From an uncultured Bacteroidales bacterium (GTDB lineage: Bacteria > Bacteroidota > Bacteroidia > Bacteroidales > FEN-979), in assembly GCA_903875045.1 (NCBI GenBank), contig CAIQUS010000216.1, positions 1-44,999 on the forward strand: a stretch of 44,999 bases of DNA. The letters run 5' to 3'. Positions 16,601-23,729 of the stretch are shown here, piece by piece. The position numbers and the translations under genes are program-made. How positions within the stretch are numbered: the first letter of the stretch is position 1; every line of letters begins with the position of its first letter. The notes beneath the pieces are model-generated. The model was given only the letters and a program-made list of their open reading frames with translations. It was not told where the DNA came from and made no database searches.

Positions 16601-16761
16601 GAGTTATTGATGTCGGTGAGAGCCATGGCAGGGACAGTTTTTGTGGCTGCCTCACCGGATGCATTGTCAAGACCATACGCATTTACAGCTTCCTGCACGA
16701 GGTTGTCCATGGAGATGGTTCCATAACGGAGGGAGTAGTAGGAGTGGGAGTTTAAAAACAT
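13618..16761 (-). CDS. dnaE: DNA polymerase III alpha subunit-type polymerase (secondary, DnaE2-like), with repeat-derived insertions
   Basis: The ATG at 16761 (MFLNSHSYYSLRYGT) is preferred to a GTG five codons upstream, giving 1047 residues. Domains in order: N-terminal PHP (~1-250; the first motif HSY is degenerate), the C-family palm/fingers with the catalytic aspartates in SPPDFDIDYSW, GRGSGANSIVAY, IHAGGVLIS, SFSKAHSASYAV, helix-hairpin-helix (~850-900), and a C-terminal OB fold. It is shorter than replicative DnaE and resembles the second, error-prone-type polymerase that Bacteroidota encode with DinB and an S24 regulator. Four stretches with short tandem DNA repeats are read through in frame (near 16255-16372, 14300-14333, 14109-14140, 14050-14080). 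They lengthen surface loops without a frameshift. Confidence 0.88.
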   Translation of the reverse strand: MFLNSHSYYSLRYGTISMDNLVQEAVNAYGLDNASGEAATKTVPAMALTDINNSTGIMDFVAVCKEKKIKPIAGIEFRRDDRLLYTGLAKNNEGFRELNEFLSHHNLNNLPLPDKAPEFNNVFVIYPISSVLRSSTGSFEYRILNNEFRISNDLPSATKATSSIVNRQSYIGVRPSELSPLMLSRHRDLIPRMVLMAPVTFRNRQEYELHRNFRAVDHNVLLSRLEAHQVASCDEIMLPVDELLETCRDFPEIIRNTQKLVEACSIDFDFKACKNKKTFTGDHYDDRVLLEKLAMDGLQYRYGKGHGEAGRRIRHELEIIDKMGFASYFLITWDILRYSMSRGFYHVGRGSGANSIVAYCLRITDVDPIELDLYFERFINPKRTSPPDFDIDYSWKERDEVLDYIFKRYGHAHTALLGAMSTFRDKSIYRELGKVHGLPKGEIDAFLKHPEEAIHNNHIIRKINELGEMMADFPNLRSIHAGGVLISEEPITCYTALDMPPKGFPTTQFDMYVAEDIGFEKLDILSQRGIGHIYETVEIVKKNRGVAIDVHKVQAFKEDEMVKEQLRNARTIGCFYVESPAMRGLLKKLHCDNYRTLVAASSIIRPGVARSGMMKEYIFRFHHPDKFKYLHPVMEQQLKETYGVMVYQEDVLKICHHFAGLDLADADVIRRAMSGKYRSKKELQRIIDKFFENCRKSGYPEEVTKEVWRQIESFAGYSFSKAHSASYAVESYQSLYLKAHFPLEFITGVINNFGGFYSSWVYFNEAKVSGANLHVPCVNRSEYKTCIRGKDIFLGFIHVTGLEAGVGKAVTDLRYEMYDLRMEEKPYADLDDFIQRVPVTLDQLIILIRVGAFRFTGKPKASLLWEAHVLLGKHSEMAKSRNGETGQTDAEGSVVNFQFSIFNSIPVKKFILPELEQNLIADVYDEIELLGFPVTYSYFDLLATKFRGDILAHEMTSYVGKTIRMLGLLVTIKYVRTIKREWMHFGTFIDVNGRFFDTVHFPKAVTSYPFRGEGVYLVKGKIVEEFGFPSMTVEKMAKMPLKGDPRG
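14050..14080. repeat. ~8-bp tandem repeat inside dnaE
   Basis: Degenerate AATTGAAA-like units in tandem. On the dnaE strand they encode NFQFSIFNS in the linker before KKFILPELE. Confidence 0.6.
14109..14140. repeat. 8-bp tandem repeat (TTTCGCCA type) inside dnaE
   Basis: Four consecutive octamers: TTTCGCCA, TTTCGTGA, TTTCGCCA, TTTCGCTA. Read through in dnaE as part of HSEMAKSRNGETGQ. The same octamer family flanks dinB at 34917-34964 and 36115-36138. Confidence 0.8.
14300..14333. repeat. AAATCGTA-type repeat inside dnaE
   Basis: Imperfect ~9-bp units (TTAAATCGTA, CATATCGTA, AATCCGTA) that encode TDLRYEMYDLRME in dnaE, between the helix-hairpin-helix and the conserved PYADLDDF segment. Confidence 0.5.
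16255..16372. repeat. Composite repeat insertion inside the dnaE PHP domain region
   Basis: Contains three tandem copies of the heptamer ACGATTG plus a partial fourth (16254-16280), and a TTCGAAATTCG / ATATCCGATATTC segment (16310-16345). It encodes about 39 residues between VIYPISS and YIGVRP, two conserved blocks that I recall as lying only a few residues apart in relatives. Confidence 0.6.
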
Positions 16762-16808
16762 GGTGAAATAAAACACACTTATCTGTTATAAAACATAAGT
16801 TTTGATCG

Positions 16809-16816
16809 TATATTTG
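16809..16816 (+). promoter_or_regulatory. Bacteroidota -7 box of a candidate small RNA
   Basis: TATATTTG, a perfect TAnnTTTG match, on the + strand with no protein-coding gene downstream in that direction for about 800 bp. This suggests a non-coding transcript. Confidence 0.45.
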
Positions 16817-16822
16817 CAATGG

Positions 16823-16917
16823 CATTTGAGAACAGGATTATTTTGAAGGCTACGATCGACCAATGTTTCGCCGAACAAGTCCCGTAGTGAAAACCCAACA
16901 TAGTCCTGTTTTCTTTT
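16823..16917 (+). ncRNA. Candidate small structured RNA (~95 nt)
   Basis: Starts just after the -7 box. An outer stem pairs AACAGGA (about 16831-16837) with TCCTGTT (about 16904-16910), followed by TTTCTTTT as a terminator tail. An inner stem pairs CTACG (about 16850) with CGTAG (about 16883). A closing stem around a large internal bulge, the length and a dedicated promoter resemble 6S-type RNAs, including the ~110-nt forms of Bacteroidota, but I cannot confirm the family. The tail reaches the 3' end of the convergent LPD3-like gene. Confidence 0.4.
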
Positions 16918-17368
16918 ATTCTAGTTCCCTGATGATTCCGTGATCATAATAAAATACCTTATCCCTGGTTTCTTTTACCTTTAGCCATATTTCATATATT
17001 TTTGCTTCATATACCACAATGTTGTAGAAGTCATGAACTCCGGCAATTGACAGGTCTCCCCTGTTGTTTGGATTAAATCCCACATAATATGCATCCACAA
17101 GAATTTTCGGTAATTGCAATACAAGCATCAATTCGAGTTCAGGATAGCCATGGTGTTTGCTGATTGAATGCTTTAACCCTTTTGGTGAAAAGTATACCAG
17201 CCTGTTGATCGGAACAGAAAAGAAAACTCGCTTGCTCAAACCTGACTTTTTAACCCAACTCCATATCTCTCTTCTTAATTCGGTAATATTTTGTTCATCT
17301 TTCATTTCAGACAGATTTAGACAGTGTACGTGCTTCTTAATCGGGCAAATACAAGAAAGGTTATCCAT
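16916..17368 (-). CDS. LPD3/barnase-EndoU-like nuclease-domain protein (hypothetical)
   Basis: 150 residues; an ATG at 17305 (MKDEQNITELRREIW) would give a 129-residue form and is a plausible alternative start. The C-terminal pattern GLKHSISKHHGYPELELMLVLQLPKIL, then HDFYNIVVYEAKIYEIWLKVKET, then FYYDHGI resembles the phage and plasmid polyvalent-protein domain LPD3 (barnase/EndoU/colicin/RelE-like nuclease fold). The conserved KHS..KH block and the YDH end would hold catalytic residues. Here it is a stand-alone gene without phage genes nearby. It may be a toxin or a mobile-element remnant. No partner is recognised. Confidence 0.5.
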   Translation of the reverse strand: MDNLSCICPIKKHVHCLNLSEMKDEQNITELRREIWSWVKKSGLSKRVFFSVPINRLVYFSPKGLKHSISKHHGYPELELMLVLQLPKILVDAYYVGFNPNNRGDLSIAGVHDFYNIVVYEAKIYEIWLKVKETRDKVFYYDHGIIRELE

Positions 17369-17626
17369 TTGTTCACAAATAGTTTATCGTTTTGTAAAAC
17401 AAACTGTCTCATATAGTGTTGGGAAGAAGGCTGTGATTTTACGTTGATTAAAATTTAACCATTAATACGACTACAATTTAATCAAATATTATGAATAAAA
17501 TTCAAAATCTTTTAAAAAATAAATATTACTTTTGAACCATTCAATAGCACCGATACCCGGATGAAATAGTTGGGAAATAGACGAATTTTCTCAGTTTCAC
17601 AGAATTTTACGGAAATATCTGACCTC
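17369..17626. other. AT-rich upstream region of the seven-gene operon
   Basis: No gene. Holds the candidate promoter box TACTTTTG at 17527-17534, about 95 bp before the M14 carboxypeptidase start. Confidence 0.4.
17527..17534 (+). promoter_or_regulatory. -7 box of the peptide-utilisation operon
   Basis: TACTTTTG fits TAnnTTTG and precedes the first gene of the co-directional block that runs to the terminator at 29254. Confidence 0.4.
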
Positions 17627-19126
17627 ATGAAAACACCAATTGCAATTCTGATCTTGTATTTCATCCCCTTGTTTGTTTCTTCTCAGGAAATTAAATCCCC
17701 GCTTGAAAAGAGCAACTTTAGCAACCTTACATCATACAATGAATTAACATCATATATTCAATTACTTGACGCAAAATCTGATTTACTGAAAGTTGAAATC
17801 ATCGGTCAGTCAGTTGAAAAACGGAATATTTACGCGATGATGTTTTCTTCCTCACAGTTCGACAAGGACCTGTCAAAAATTAAAGTACTCATCTTTGCAC
17901 AGCAGCATGGCAATGAACAATCAGGCAAAGAGGGGGCATTGCTGCTCGCAGGGGAGTTGCTCAAACCGGAAAACAGGCCTCTTTTTAACAAAATTGATCT
18001 TGTCCTGGTTCCCCAGGTAAATCCTGATGGTTCGGAGACAAATAAAAGACGGAACGCAAATGATGCCGACCTGAACCGTAACCATCTGATCCTGAGTGAA
18101 CCTGAAACAATGGCTTTACAAAGTTTATTCAGTAAATACTGTTTTGAAGTTTCGATGGATGTACACGAATATTCACCATACGGGGAAGCATGGAAAAAAT
18201 ACGGTTACAGAAAGAATGCGGATATTACCGTAGGGGCCACAACCAATCTGAATGTTTCAGCGGAGATCAGAAAATTATCCAATGAAGATTATCTTCGTTA
18301 TATATTTAAATACCTGAGTGACCGCAAGTTTTCCTCATTTGAATATTGTCCAGGCGGACCGCCGGATGTCGAATACATCAGGCACAGTACTTTCGATATC
18401 AACGATGGCCGCCAGAGCCTTGGAATTCAAAACACTTTTTCCTTTATCCAGGAAGGCATGAACGGGAAGGATGACTCGGTTGAAAACCTTCAGCACCGGG
18501 CTAAAGGACAGATGACCGGCATGCGTGGATTGCTTGCGTATGTTTACCGGAATAAAGATCTCATCAAAGACCTCGTAATTACGGCACGAAAAAAATTAAT
18601 TTCAGGTGCTTACAGTGAAACTGTTTCTGTTCAGTCGGAACACGTCAGAAACGGAGAGAAACTTCAGATCAAACTCCTTTCTTATTATTCAGGCAATGAT
18701 TCTGTCGTAAATGTAAACGATTACCGGCCTGTCGTAAAGTCCCTGTCTGATGTAAAAAAACCGGTGGGGTATCTCATTCCCCGGAAATACACGGAACTTG
18801 GTGAATGGGCTGACAAACATTCTCTTACGCGGAGACCTTTTAAACAATCAGGAGCCTTTAAAATTGAACAATATTTCATCAATGGCATTGATTCCATCGA
18901 TTTTGAAGGGGATGTTGTTGTAAACCCTCAGACTGTTGTCAGGGAATTCCGGGAGCCTGTTTCCGACAATGATTATTTTTTCATCCCGGCGACACAGTTG
19001 AAAAGCAACATGATTGTATTGGCTCTGGAGCCAAAATCGATGCTGGGATTGGTTACTTATAAAAACTATGCCCATCTGTTGAAAAACAGGGAAGTTTTCC
19101 CCATCCTGCGGGTAATAAAAAAGTAG
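17627..19126 (+). CDS. Secreted M14 zinc carboxypeptidase
   Basis: The ATG at 17627 is chosen because it starts a clean signal peptide (MKTPIAILILYFIPLFVSSQE); the open frame further upstream is not conserved-looking. The product is 499 residues. Zinc ligands are His94 and Glu97 (QQHGNEQSGKEG) and His180 (MDVHEYSPYGEAW). The substrate-binding NPDGSETNKRRNAND.DLNRNH block and the catalytic Glu276 (FIQEGMNG) are present, so it should be active. M14 enzymes remove C-terminal amino acids or split isopeptide-like bonds in peptides. It is the first gene of the operon, 41 bp before the NSAR-like gene. In context it could trim arginine-containing peptides released by the cyanophycinases. Confidence 0.85.
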   Translation: MKTPIAILILYFIPLFVSSQEIKSPLEKSNFSNLTSYNELTSYIQLLDAKSDLLKVEIIGQSVEKRNIYAMMFSSSQFDKDLSKIKVLIFAQQHGNEQSGKEGALLLAGELLKPENRPLFNKIDLVLVPQVNPDGSETNKRRNANDADLNRNHLILSEPETMALQSLFSKYCFEVSMDVHEYSPYGEAWKKYGYRKNADITVGATTNLNVSAEIRKLSNEDYLRYIFKYLSDRKFSSFEYCPGGPPDVEYIRHSTFDINDGRQSLGIQNTFSFIQEGMNGKDDSVENLQHRAKGQMTGMRGLLAYVYRNKDLIKDLVITARKKLISGAYSETVSVQSEHVRNGEKLQIKLLSYYSGNDSVVNVNDYRPVVKSLSDVKKPVGYLIPRKYTELGEWADKHSLTRRPFKQSGAFKIEQYFINGIDSIDFEGDVVVNPQTVVREFREPVSDNDYFFIPATQLKSNMIVLALEPKSMLGLVTYKNYAHLLKNREVFPILRVIKK

Positions 19127-19167
19127 ATGATAATTTATATTTTCAGTAACTGATAAAAACCACTTCT

Positions 19168-20277
19168 ATGCGTATCGAAAAAATTGAACTTCGCCATATT
19201 AAAATGGTGTTGGTGAGCCCGTTTGTAACTTCAATGGGAACAGAATATGATGAAGAGCATATCATTGTCAGGGTTGATGCCAACGGCGTTACCGGCTGGG
19301 GAGAAAGCGTGGCTGAAGGCACCCCGTTTTACTCTTATGAAACAGTTCAGACAGCGTGGCATATTCTGCAGGATTTTTTAATTCCTTCTGTTCTGGGAAA
19401 AGACCTTGCCAACGTTGATGAGGCAATTGCCGGTTATGCAAAAGTCCGCGGTCACATGATGGCCAAGGCCGGACTGGAAGCTGCCTTGTGGGATGCGTTT
19501 GCAAAAACCCAAAACATCTCTCTTTCCAAAATGCTTGGCGGAACCCGCGAAAAAATTGATGTCGGAGTGAGCATTGGAATTCAGTCGTCTGTTGCTGAAC
19601 TTATTAAAAAGGTTGAGGGATACCTTGCTGAAGGGTACAAAAGGATTAAAATCAAAATATCCCCGGGCTATGACCTTCAATTTGTAGAAGCACTCAGAAA
19701 GGAATTTCCCAATATCTTATTACAGGTCGATGCGAACTCTGCCTATACACTGGATGATCTCAGCATTTTTAAGCGGATGGATGATTACAACCTGTTACTG
19801 ATTGAGCAGCCACTTGGTTATGAAGATATTTTCGATCATTCAAAACTGCAACGCGAACTAAAAACCCCTATTTGTCTGGATGAGAGTATTCATTCGCTTG
19901 ATGATACCCGTGCAGCCATTGAATTAGACAGTTGCCGGATCATCAATATCAAACCAGGGCGTGTGGGCGGATTCACAGAATCAAAGCTCATTCATGACTA
20001 TTGTGCCTCCATGAACATTCCGGTGTGGTGTGGCGGAATGCTTGAATCGGGAATTGGCCGGGCCGGAAATGTTGCACTGGCATCATTGTCCAATTTTACC
20101 TTGCCCGGTGACATATCGGCAACCAAAAGGTATTACAAGGAGGATATTGTTGATCCCGAATTTGTCGTCAATCCTGATGGCACCATGGATGTTCCGACCA
20201 AACCGGGAATCGGGGTTGACGTCAACATGAAAGTGCTGGAGAAGGTTACGGTGAAAAGTGAAACTTACAAAAAATGA
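19168..20277 (+). CDS. Enolase-superfamily enzyme: NSAR/o-succinylbenzoate synthase-like
   Basis: 369 residues of the muconate-lactonizing-enzyme subgroup. The capping domain contains PFVTSMGTEYDEEHIIVRV. The barrel has the acid-base pair and metal ligands: KIKISPG (first Lys pair), VDANSAY (Asp), IEQPL (Glu), CLDESI (Asp) and NIKPGRVGG (second Lys). The ESGIGRAGNVALASLSNFTLPGDI segment marks the branch shared by o-succinylbenzoate synthase (menC) and N-succinylamino acid racemase. No other menaquinone gene lies nearby, while peptidases and cyanophycinases do. Racemisation of an N-acyl amino acid or epimerisation of an isopeptide such as beta-Asp-Arg is therefore a reasonable inference. A MenC role cannot be ruled out. 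No signal peptide, so cytoplasmic. Confidence 0.82.
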   Translation: MRIEKIELRHIKMVLVSPFVTSMGTEYDEEHIIVRVDANGVTGWGESVAEGTPFYSYETVQTAWHILQDFLIPSVLGKDLANVDEAIAGYAKVRGHMMAKAGLEAALWDAFAKTQNISLSKMLGGTREKIDVGVSIGIQSSVAELIKKVEGYLAEGYKRIKIKISPGYDLQFVEALRKEFPNILLQVDANSAYTLDDLSIFKRMDDYNLLLIEQPLGYEDIFDHSKLQRELKTPICLDESIHSLDDTRAAIELDSCRIINIKPGRVGGFTESKLIHDYCASMNIPVWCGGMLESGIGRAGNVALASLSNFTLPGDISATKRYYKEDIVDPEFVVNPDGTMDVPTKPGIGVDVNMKVLEKVTVKSETYKK

Positions 20278-20367
20278 CCTTTTGTGTAAAAAAGATTATA
20301 TCTGTTGTTTTTGTGCACCCTTATTTTATAATTTCGTTATTATTTAATCATTCACGTTTTCAACACT

Positions 20368-22359
20368 ATGGTCATTACTAAAACAACACCTTTGTATTTG
20401 CCGCAAGGGTTGTTGTTTCTTTTCTTTTTATTCGGATTCACTCATCTTGCTGCACAACCCGGCCGGTTTTTGCTGGTTGGTGGCGGAAATGAAAAAAATG
20501 GAGTCGCAAGTTGGAGTACTCCGGCTTATCGCTGGGCCGGTGAAGGCAGAAAAGTAGCTATTGTAGGTTATTCGACCGGCACGCTTGCACCATATTTTAT
20601 CCAACAGTGCGGTGCACTAAGGGCAAAAGAATTTGCCATTGCCAGTTACGACAGCGCAAACAGCCAGGCGACCTATGATACACTGACCAGCTATGATGTG
20701 ATCTTCTTCAGGGGTGGCGACCAATATGATTACTACAGTTTATACCGAAACACAAAACTTCAGGAGGCTGTATATGATGTTTACATGAGGGGTGGCACCA
20801 TCTGTGGTACCTCGGCTGGCATGCACATACTTTCTTCGGTTGTTTTTACAGCAAAAAACGGAACTGCCTACCCCTATTCCTGTATTGAGAATCCTAATAA
20901 CTACTACGTTACACTTGCTGACGATTTTATGAACTTTTTCCCGGGTTTCCTGTTTGACACTCACTTTGCAGAGCGCGGGCGTTTTGGGAGGCTGGTAGGT
21001 TTTATGGCCAATTACTCACTTAATAAAGGAGAAGCTGTTACCGGGCTTGGCATGGATGACATGACTTGCATGACGGTTGATGAACAAGGTTTAGGGACTG
21101 TATATGGAACGGGATGTGCAAATCTTTATAAATCTGGCAGCAACTATTCATTGAATGGCACCAAATTGCTTGCCGATACGGTTCAAATAATTCAATTGTT
21201 GCATGGCAGTACTTTTAATTTCCAGACGGGTCAGATATCGTATGCCGGACTTGATCATCAGATGAGCACCAACGGACTTGAGGAAACAGGCAATTATACC
21301 ATTCTGGCCAGTGGAAGTAATCTTGTTTCCGATAATCAGGCCATGCTGAACGACCTGGTAAACAATTCAGGATTACAAAAAGCGGTAATACTTGTGTTAA
21401 CCGGTGATCAAAACCTGGCAGACGCCTATAAAGGCAAACTGATGGAACTGGGCGCCGAGCAAGTGAATATCTTCGTCCTGAACATGGAATATGGTAACGA
21501 CGCTGAACTTGGCAACCAAATAAACCAGGCAACAAAAATCCTGTTTTTGAAGAATTGGTTTATCTTGTTTTCCTCATTTATGTCGACTCCCAACGGTAAA
21601 TTGCTTCAGAAACAGATCAAAAGGGACAACATGATCACCGCCTTTATCGGAGAGGATGCACGACTTGCAGGAAAAACAGTTATTGACAACTACCTTGCCC
21701 TGTATGCTTCCTATTATGGTGAACTCTCATTTGGGAAAGGGCTTTCACTGCTGAATCACACGGTGCTGATGCCCGACACCTATTTGAATACAGATGTATT
21801 TGAGAACACAGCAACCGCTGTTCCTTATGCAATGGCCAGGGATAGCCTGAAATATGGAATTTGGCTTACAAACCACAATTACATGAAATACACCCCGGTG
21901 GCGGGCAAAGCCACTCTCACAGGTTATGGAACTGCGCCAGTGATGATTCTTGCCAATGCCGGAACCCAGGCAGGTTTTTCAAGCCACACTGCATCGGGCA
22001 GTACCGGCACAAAGCCTCGCATGGTGGCGGGGTTTGAACATTTGAACCTTTCACTGATCGATTACACCACCCCATATTTGATGGGCAACGTCTATTCATC
22101 CGGCATCAATACGCTCGGCAACAAGAACCCGCTGGTGATTTCACCTGATCCGGTTCAGGATGAACTGACCATGAGATGGAATTCAACCGGATATGATTGG
22201 GAAATCCTTGGTCTGCCGGGAACCCGACTCCTGAAAGGCAAGTCAGGCACCGAGCAGGAATCAGTGGATATTTCGTTGTTTAAGCCAGGAGTCTACCTGC
22301 TCAAGGTTCACAACAAAAAAAATAACGAGTCAAGGGTTTTAAAATTTGTAAAAAAATAG
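20368..22359 (+). CDS. Exported tandem S51 (cyanophycinase-family) protein with T9SS tail
   Basis: 663 residues. A signal peptide (~1-30, ending LAAQ) is followed by an active S51 domain (~32-300): RFLLVGGG, FFRGGDQ, nucleophile GTSAGM with Ser149, DTHFAERGRFGRL and LGMDDMTCM. Residues ~305-480 look like a second, degenerate S51 domain: VLTGDQ and ELGAEQVNIFVL are in place, but the nucleophile elbow reads AFIGEDARLAG and the DTHF block reads MPDTY. The end (VISPDPVQDELTMRW, then GVYLLKVHNKKNNESRVLKFVKK) is a T9SS type A sorting domain, implying secretion to the surface. Cyanophycinases cut the Asp-Arg polymer cyanophycin into beta-Asp-Arg dipeptides. Other S51 substrates remain possible. Confidence 0.8.
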   Translation: MVITKTTPLYLPQGLLFLFFLFGFTHLAAQPGRFLLVGGGNEKNGVASWSTPAYRWAGEGRKVAIVGYSTGTLAPYFIQQCGALRAKEFAIASYDSANSQATYDTLTSYDVIFFRGGDQYDYYSLYRNTKLQEAVYDVYMRGGTICGTSAGMHILSSVVFTAKNGTAYPYSCIENPNNYYVTLADDFMNFFPGFLFDTHFAERGRFGRLVGFMANYSLNKGEAVTGLGMDDMTCMTVDEQGLGTVYGTGCANLYKSGSNYSLNGTKLLADTVQIIQLLHGSTFNFQTGQISYAGLDHQMSTNGLEETGNYTILASGSNLVSDNQAMLNDLVNNSGLQKAVILVLTGDQNLADAYKGKLMELGAEQVNIFVLNMEYGNDAELGNQINQATKILFLKNWFILFSSFMSTPNGKLLQKQIKRDNMITAFIGEDARLAGKTVIDNYLALYASYYGELSFGKGLSLLNHTVLMPDTYLNTDVFENTATAVPYAMARDSLKYGIWLTNHNYMKYTPVAGKATLTGYGTAPVMILANAGTQAGFSSHTASGSTGTKPRMVAGFEHLNLSLIDYTTPYLMGNVYSSGINTLGNKNPLVISPDPVQDELTMRWNSTGYDWEILGLPGTRLLKGKSGTEQESVDISLFKPGVYLLKVHNKKNNESRVLKFVKK

Positions 22360-22385
22360 GCATTTAACACCGCACCCCCTTCCCC

Positions 22386-22401
22386 CTCTCCCAAAGGAGA
22401 G
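22386..22401 (+). other. Intercistronic hairpin
   Basis: CTCTCC-CAAA-GGAGAG, a 6-bp perfect stem without a T-tract, in the 71-bp gap between the two S51 genes. It may stabilise or attenuate the operon mRNA. Confidence 0.4.
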
Positions 22402-22430
22402 TGGATGATGGGAGAACTTAATGACACAAT

Positions 22431-23711
22431 ATGAACAAATTACGAACATTGCTGGTCGGCACAATATTTTTAATCTCATCTGTTTCAAACAGTCAGACGC
22501 CTTCAAAGGGAAGTCTTGTGATCGTGGGAGGCGGACTTGAAGCCAGCAACAAAAGTATTTTCAACCAGATGATCGACCTTTCGGGAGGAACCGATAAGGC
22601 TGTCTTTGCCGTCATCCCGTCGGCAGGAGGCGCACCCGTTCAGTCGTTCATGTATTTCAGAAGTGAATTGATTTCTTACGGTGTAAAACCCGAAAACATC
22701 CACCTGATCCCTGTGGCACTGATGGACGATGACAGTACCAAGGTTGTCAATGAATCAGCGTGGAAAGATAACGGGAATAATCCCCGATTGGCCAAAATGG
22801 TCAGGGAATGTTCTGCAGTATGGTTTACGGGCGGTGACCAGTTACGTACCATGAAAACATTGATCAGACCAGATGGAAGTAAAACGCCAGTGCTGGAGGC
22901 CGTATGGGATGTATTCAACGCGGGAGGTGTTGTTGGCGGAACAAGTGCCGGCGCTGCCATCATGAGTGAAGCCATGATTGCCGGAGGCAATAGTATTGGT
23001 GCGCTCACCCATGGCGTGGTAACAGGATATGAGGGAGATGATTTTCCGGAGAGTGATGGCGTTCTGATGACAAAAGGGCTGGGATTTTTTCCGCTGGGAA
23101 TTGTTGATCAGCATTTCAATAAAAGAGCCAGGATCGGACGACTTGCCGTAGCCCTTATGCATGAGAAGCCAAGGTTTAATTTGGGATTTGGTGTAGATGA
23201 AAACACAGCCCTTATTTATATCGGAAGTAAAAACCTGGTGAAAGTGGCCGGTGCTGCAGGGGTTACCCTGATTAATGCTTCTAATGCACGGATTTCATAC
23301 GTACAGAACCTCCCGGAAATCGAAAACCTCGTGGTGAGTTATCTTGACGAAGGCGATTCATATAATATTTCAACCGGAATCATTATGCCTGCCGATGATA
23401 AAAAACCCACCGGTGGCAAGGAATATTATCATATTAAAAATCCAGGACAAGCTGGAATATTGTCAGGTTATTCCAATAGTTTCCAGGACCTTATTACTGT
23501 CAACCTGATTGACAACAAAGATGCCGATACCATTCACAATCTCAGTTTTTACAATCAAGATTCCGGATTTCTGGTCACATTGTGCAAAACATCACAAAGT
23601 GCAGGTTTTCATGTTGAACGTCCCGTGGAAGGGGACAAATATACTGCAACCGGCATCAGGATGGATATCATCCCTGTTCATATCTCCGTAACACCCATGA
23701 TAGATAAATAA
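22431..23711 (+). CDS. Exported cyanophycinase (peptidase S51)
   Basis: 426 residues with a signal peptide (MNKLRTLLVGTIFLISSVSNSQ). One complete S51 domain: GSLVIVGGGLE, IPSAGG, YGVKPENIHLIPV, VWFTGGDQLR, nucleophile VGGTSAGAA with Ser172, VDQHFNKRARIGRL and GFGVDENTALI. This is closer to canonical CphB/CphE cyanophycinases than the preceding gene. A C-terminal ~100-residue extension (SYLDEGDSYNISTG... to IPVHISVTPMIDK) carries no T9SS signal, so it is probably periplasmic. It would hydrolyse cyanophycin or its fragments to beta-Asp-Arg. susC follows after 18 bp, placing both cyanophycinases in one transcript with the uptake genes. Confidence 0.85.
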   Translation: MNKLRTLLVGTIFLISSVSNSQTPSKGSLVIVGGGLEASNKSIFNQMIDLSGGTDKAVFAVIPSAGGAPVQSFMYFRSELISYGVKPENIHLIPVALMDDDSTKVVNESAWKDNGNNPRLAKMVRECSAVWFTGGDQLRTMKTLIRPDGSKTPVLEAVWDVFNAGGVVGGTSAGAAIMSEAMIAGGNSIGALTHGVVTGYEGDDFPESDGVLMTKGLGFFPLGIVDQHFNKRARIGRLAVALMHEKPRFNLGFGVDENTALIYIGSKNLVKVAGAAGVTLINASNARISYVQNLPEIENLVVSYLDEGDSYNISTGIIMPADDKKPTGGKEYYHIKNPGQAGILSGYSNSFQDLITVNLIDNKDADTIHNLSFYNQDSGFLVTLCKTSQSAGFHVERPVEGDKYTATGIRMDIIPVHISVTPMIDK

Positions 23712-23729
23712 TAACCAAACTTTGACTGT

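Noticed and set aside
19168-20277. Firm call of menC (menaquinone synthesis)
   Set aside because: Sequence cannot separate OSBS from NSAR activity and the neighbourhood lacks other men genes, so no gene symbol was given.
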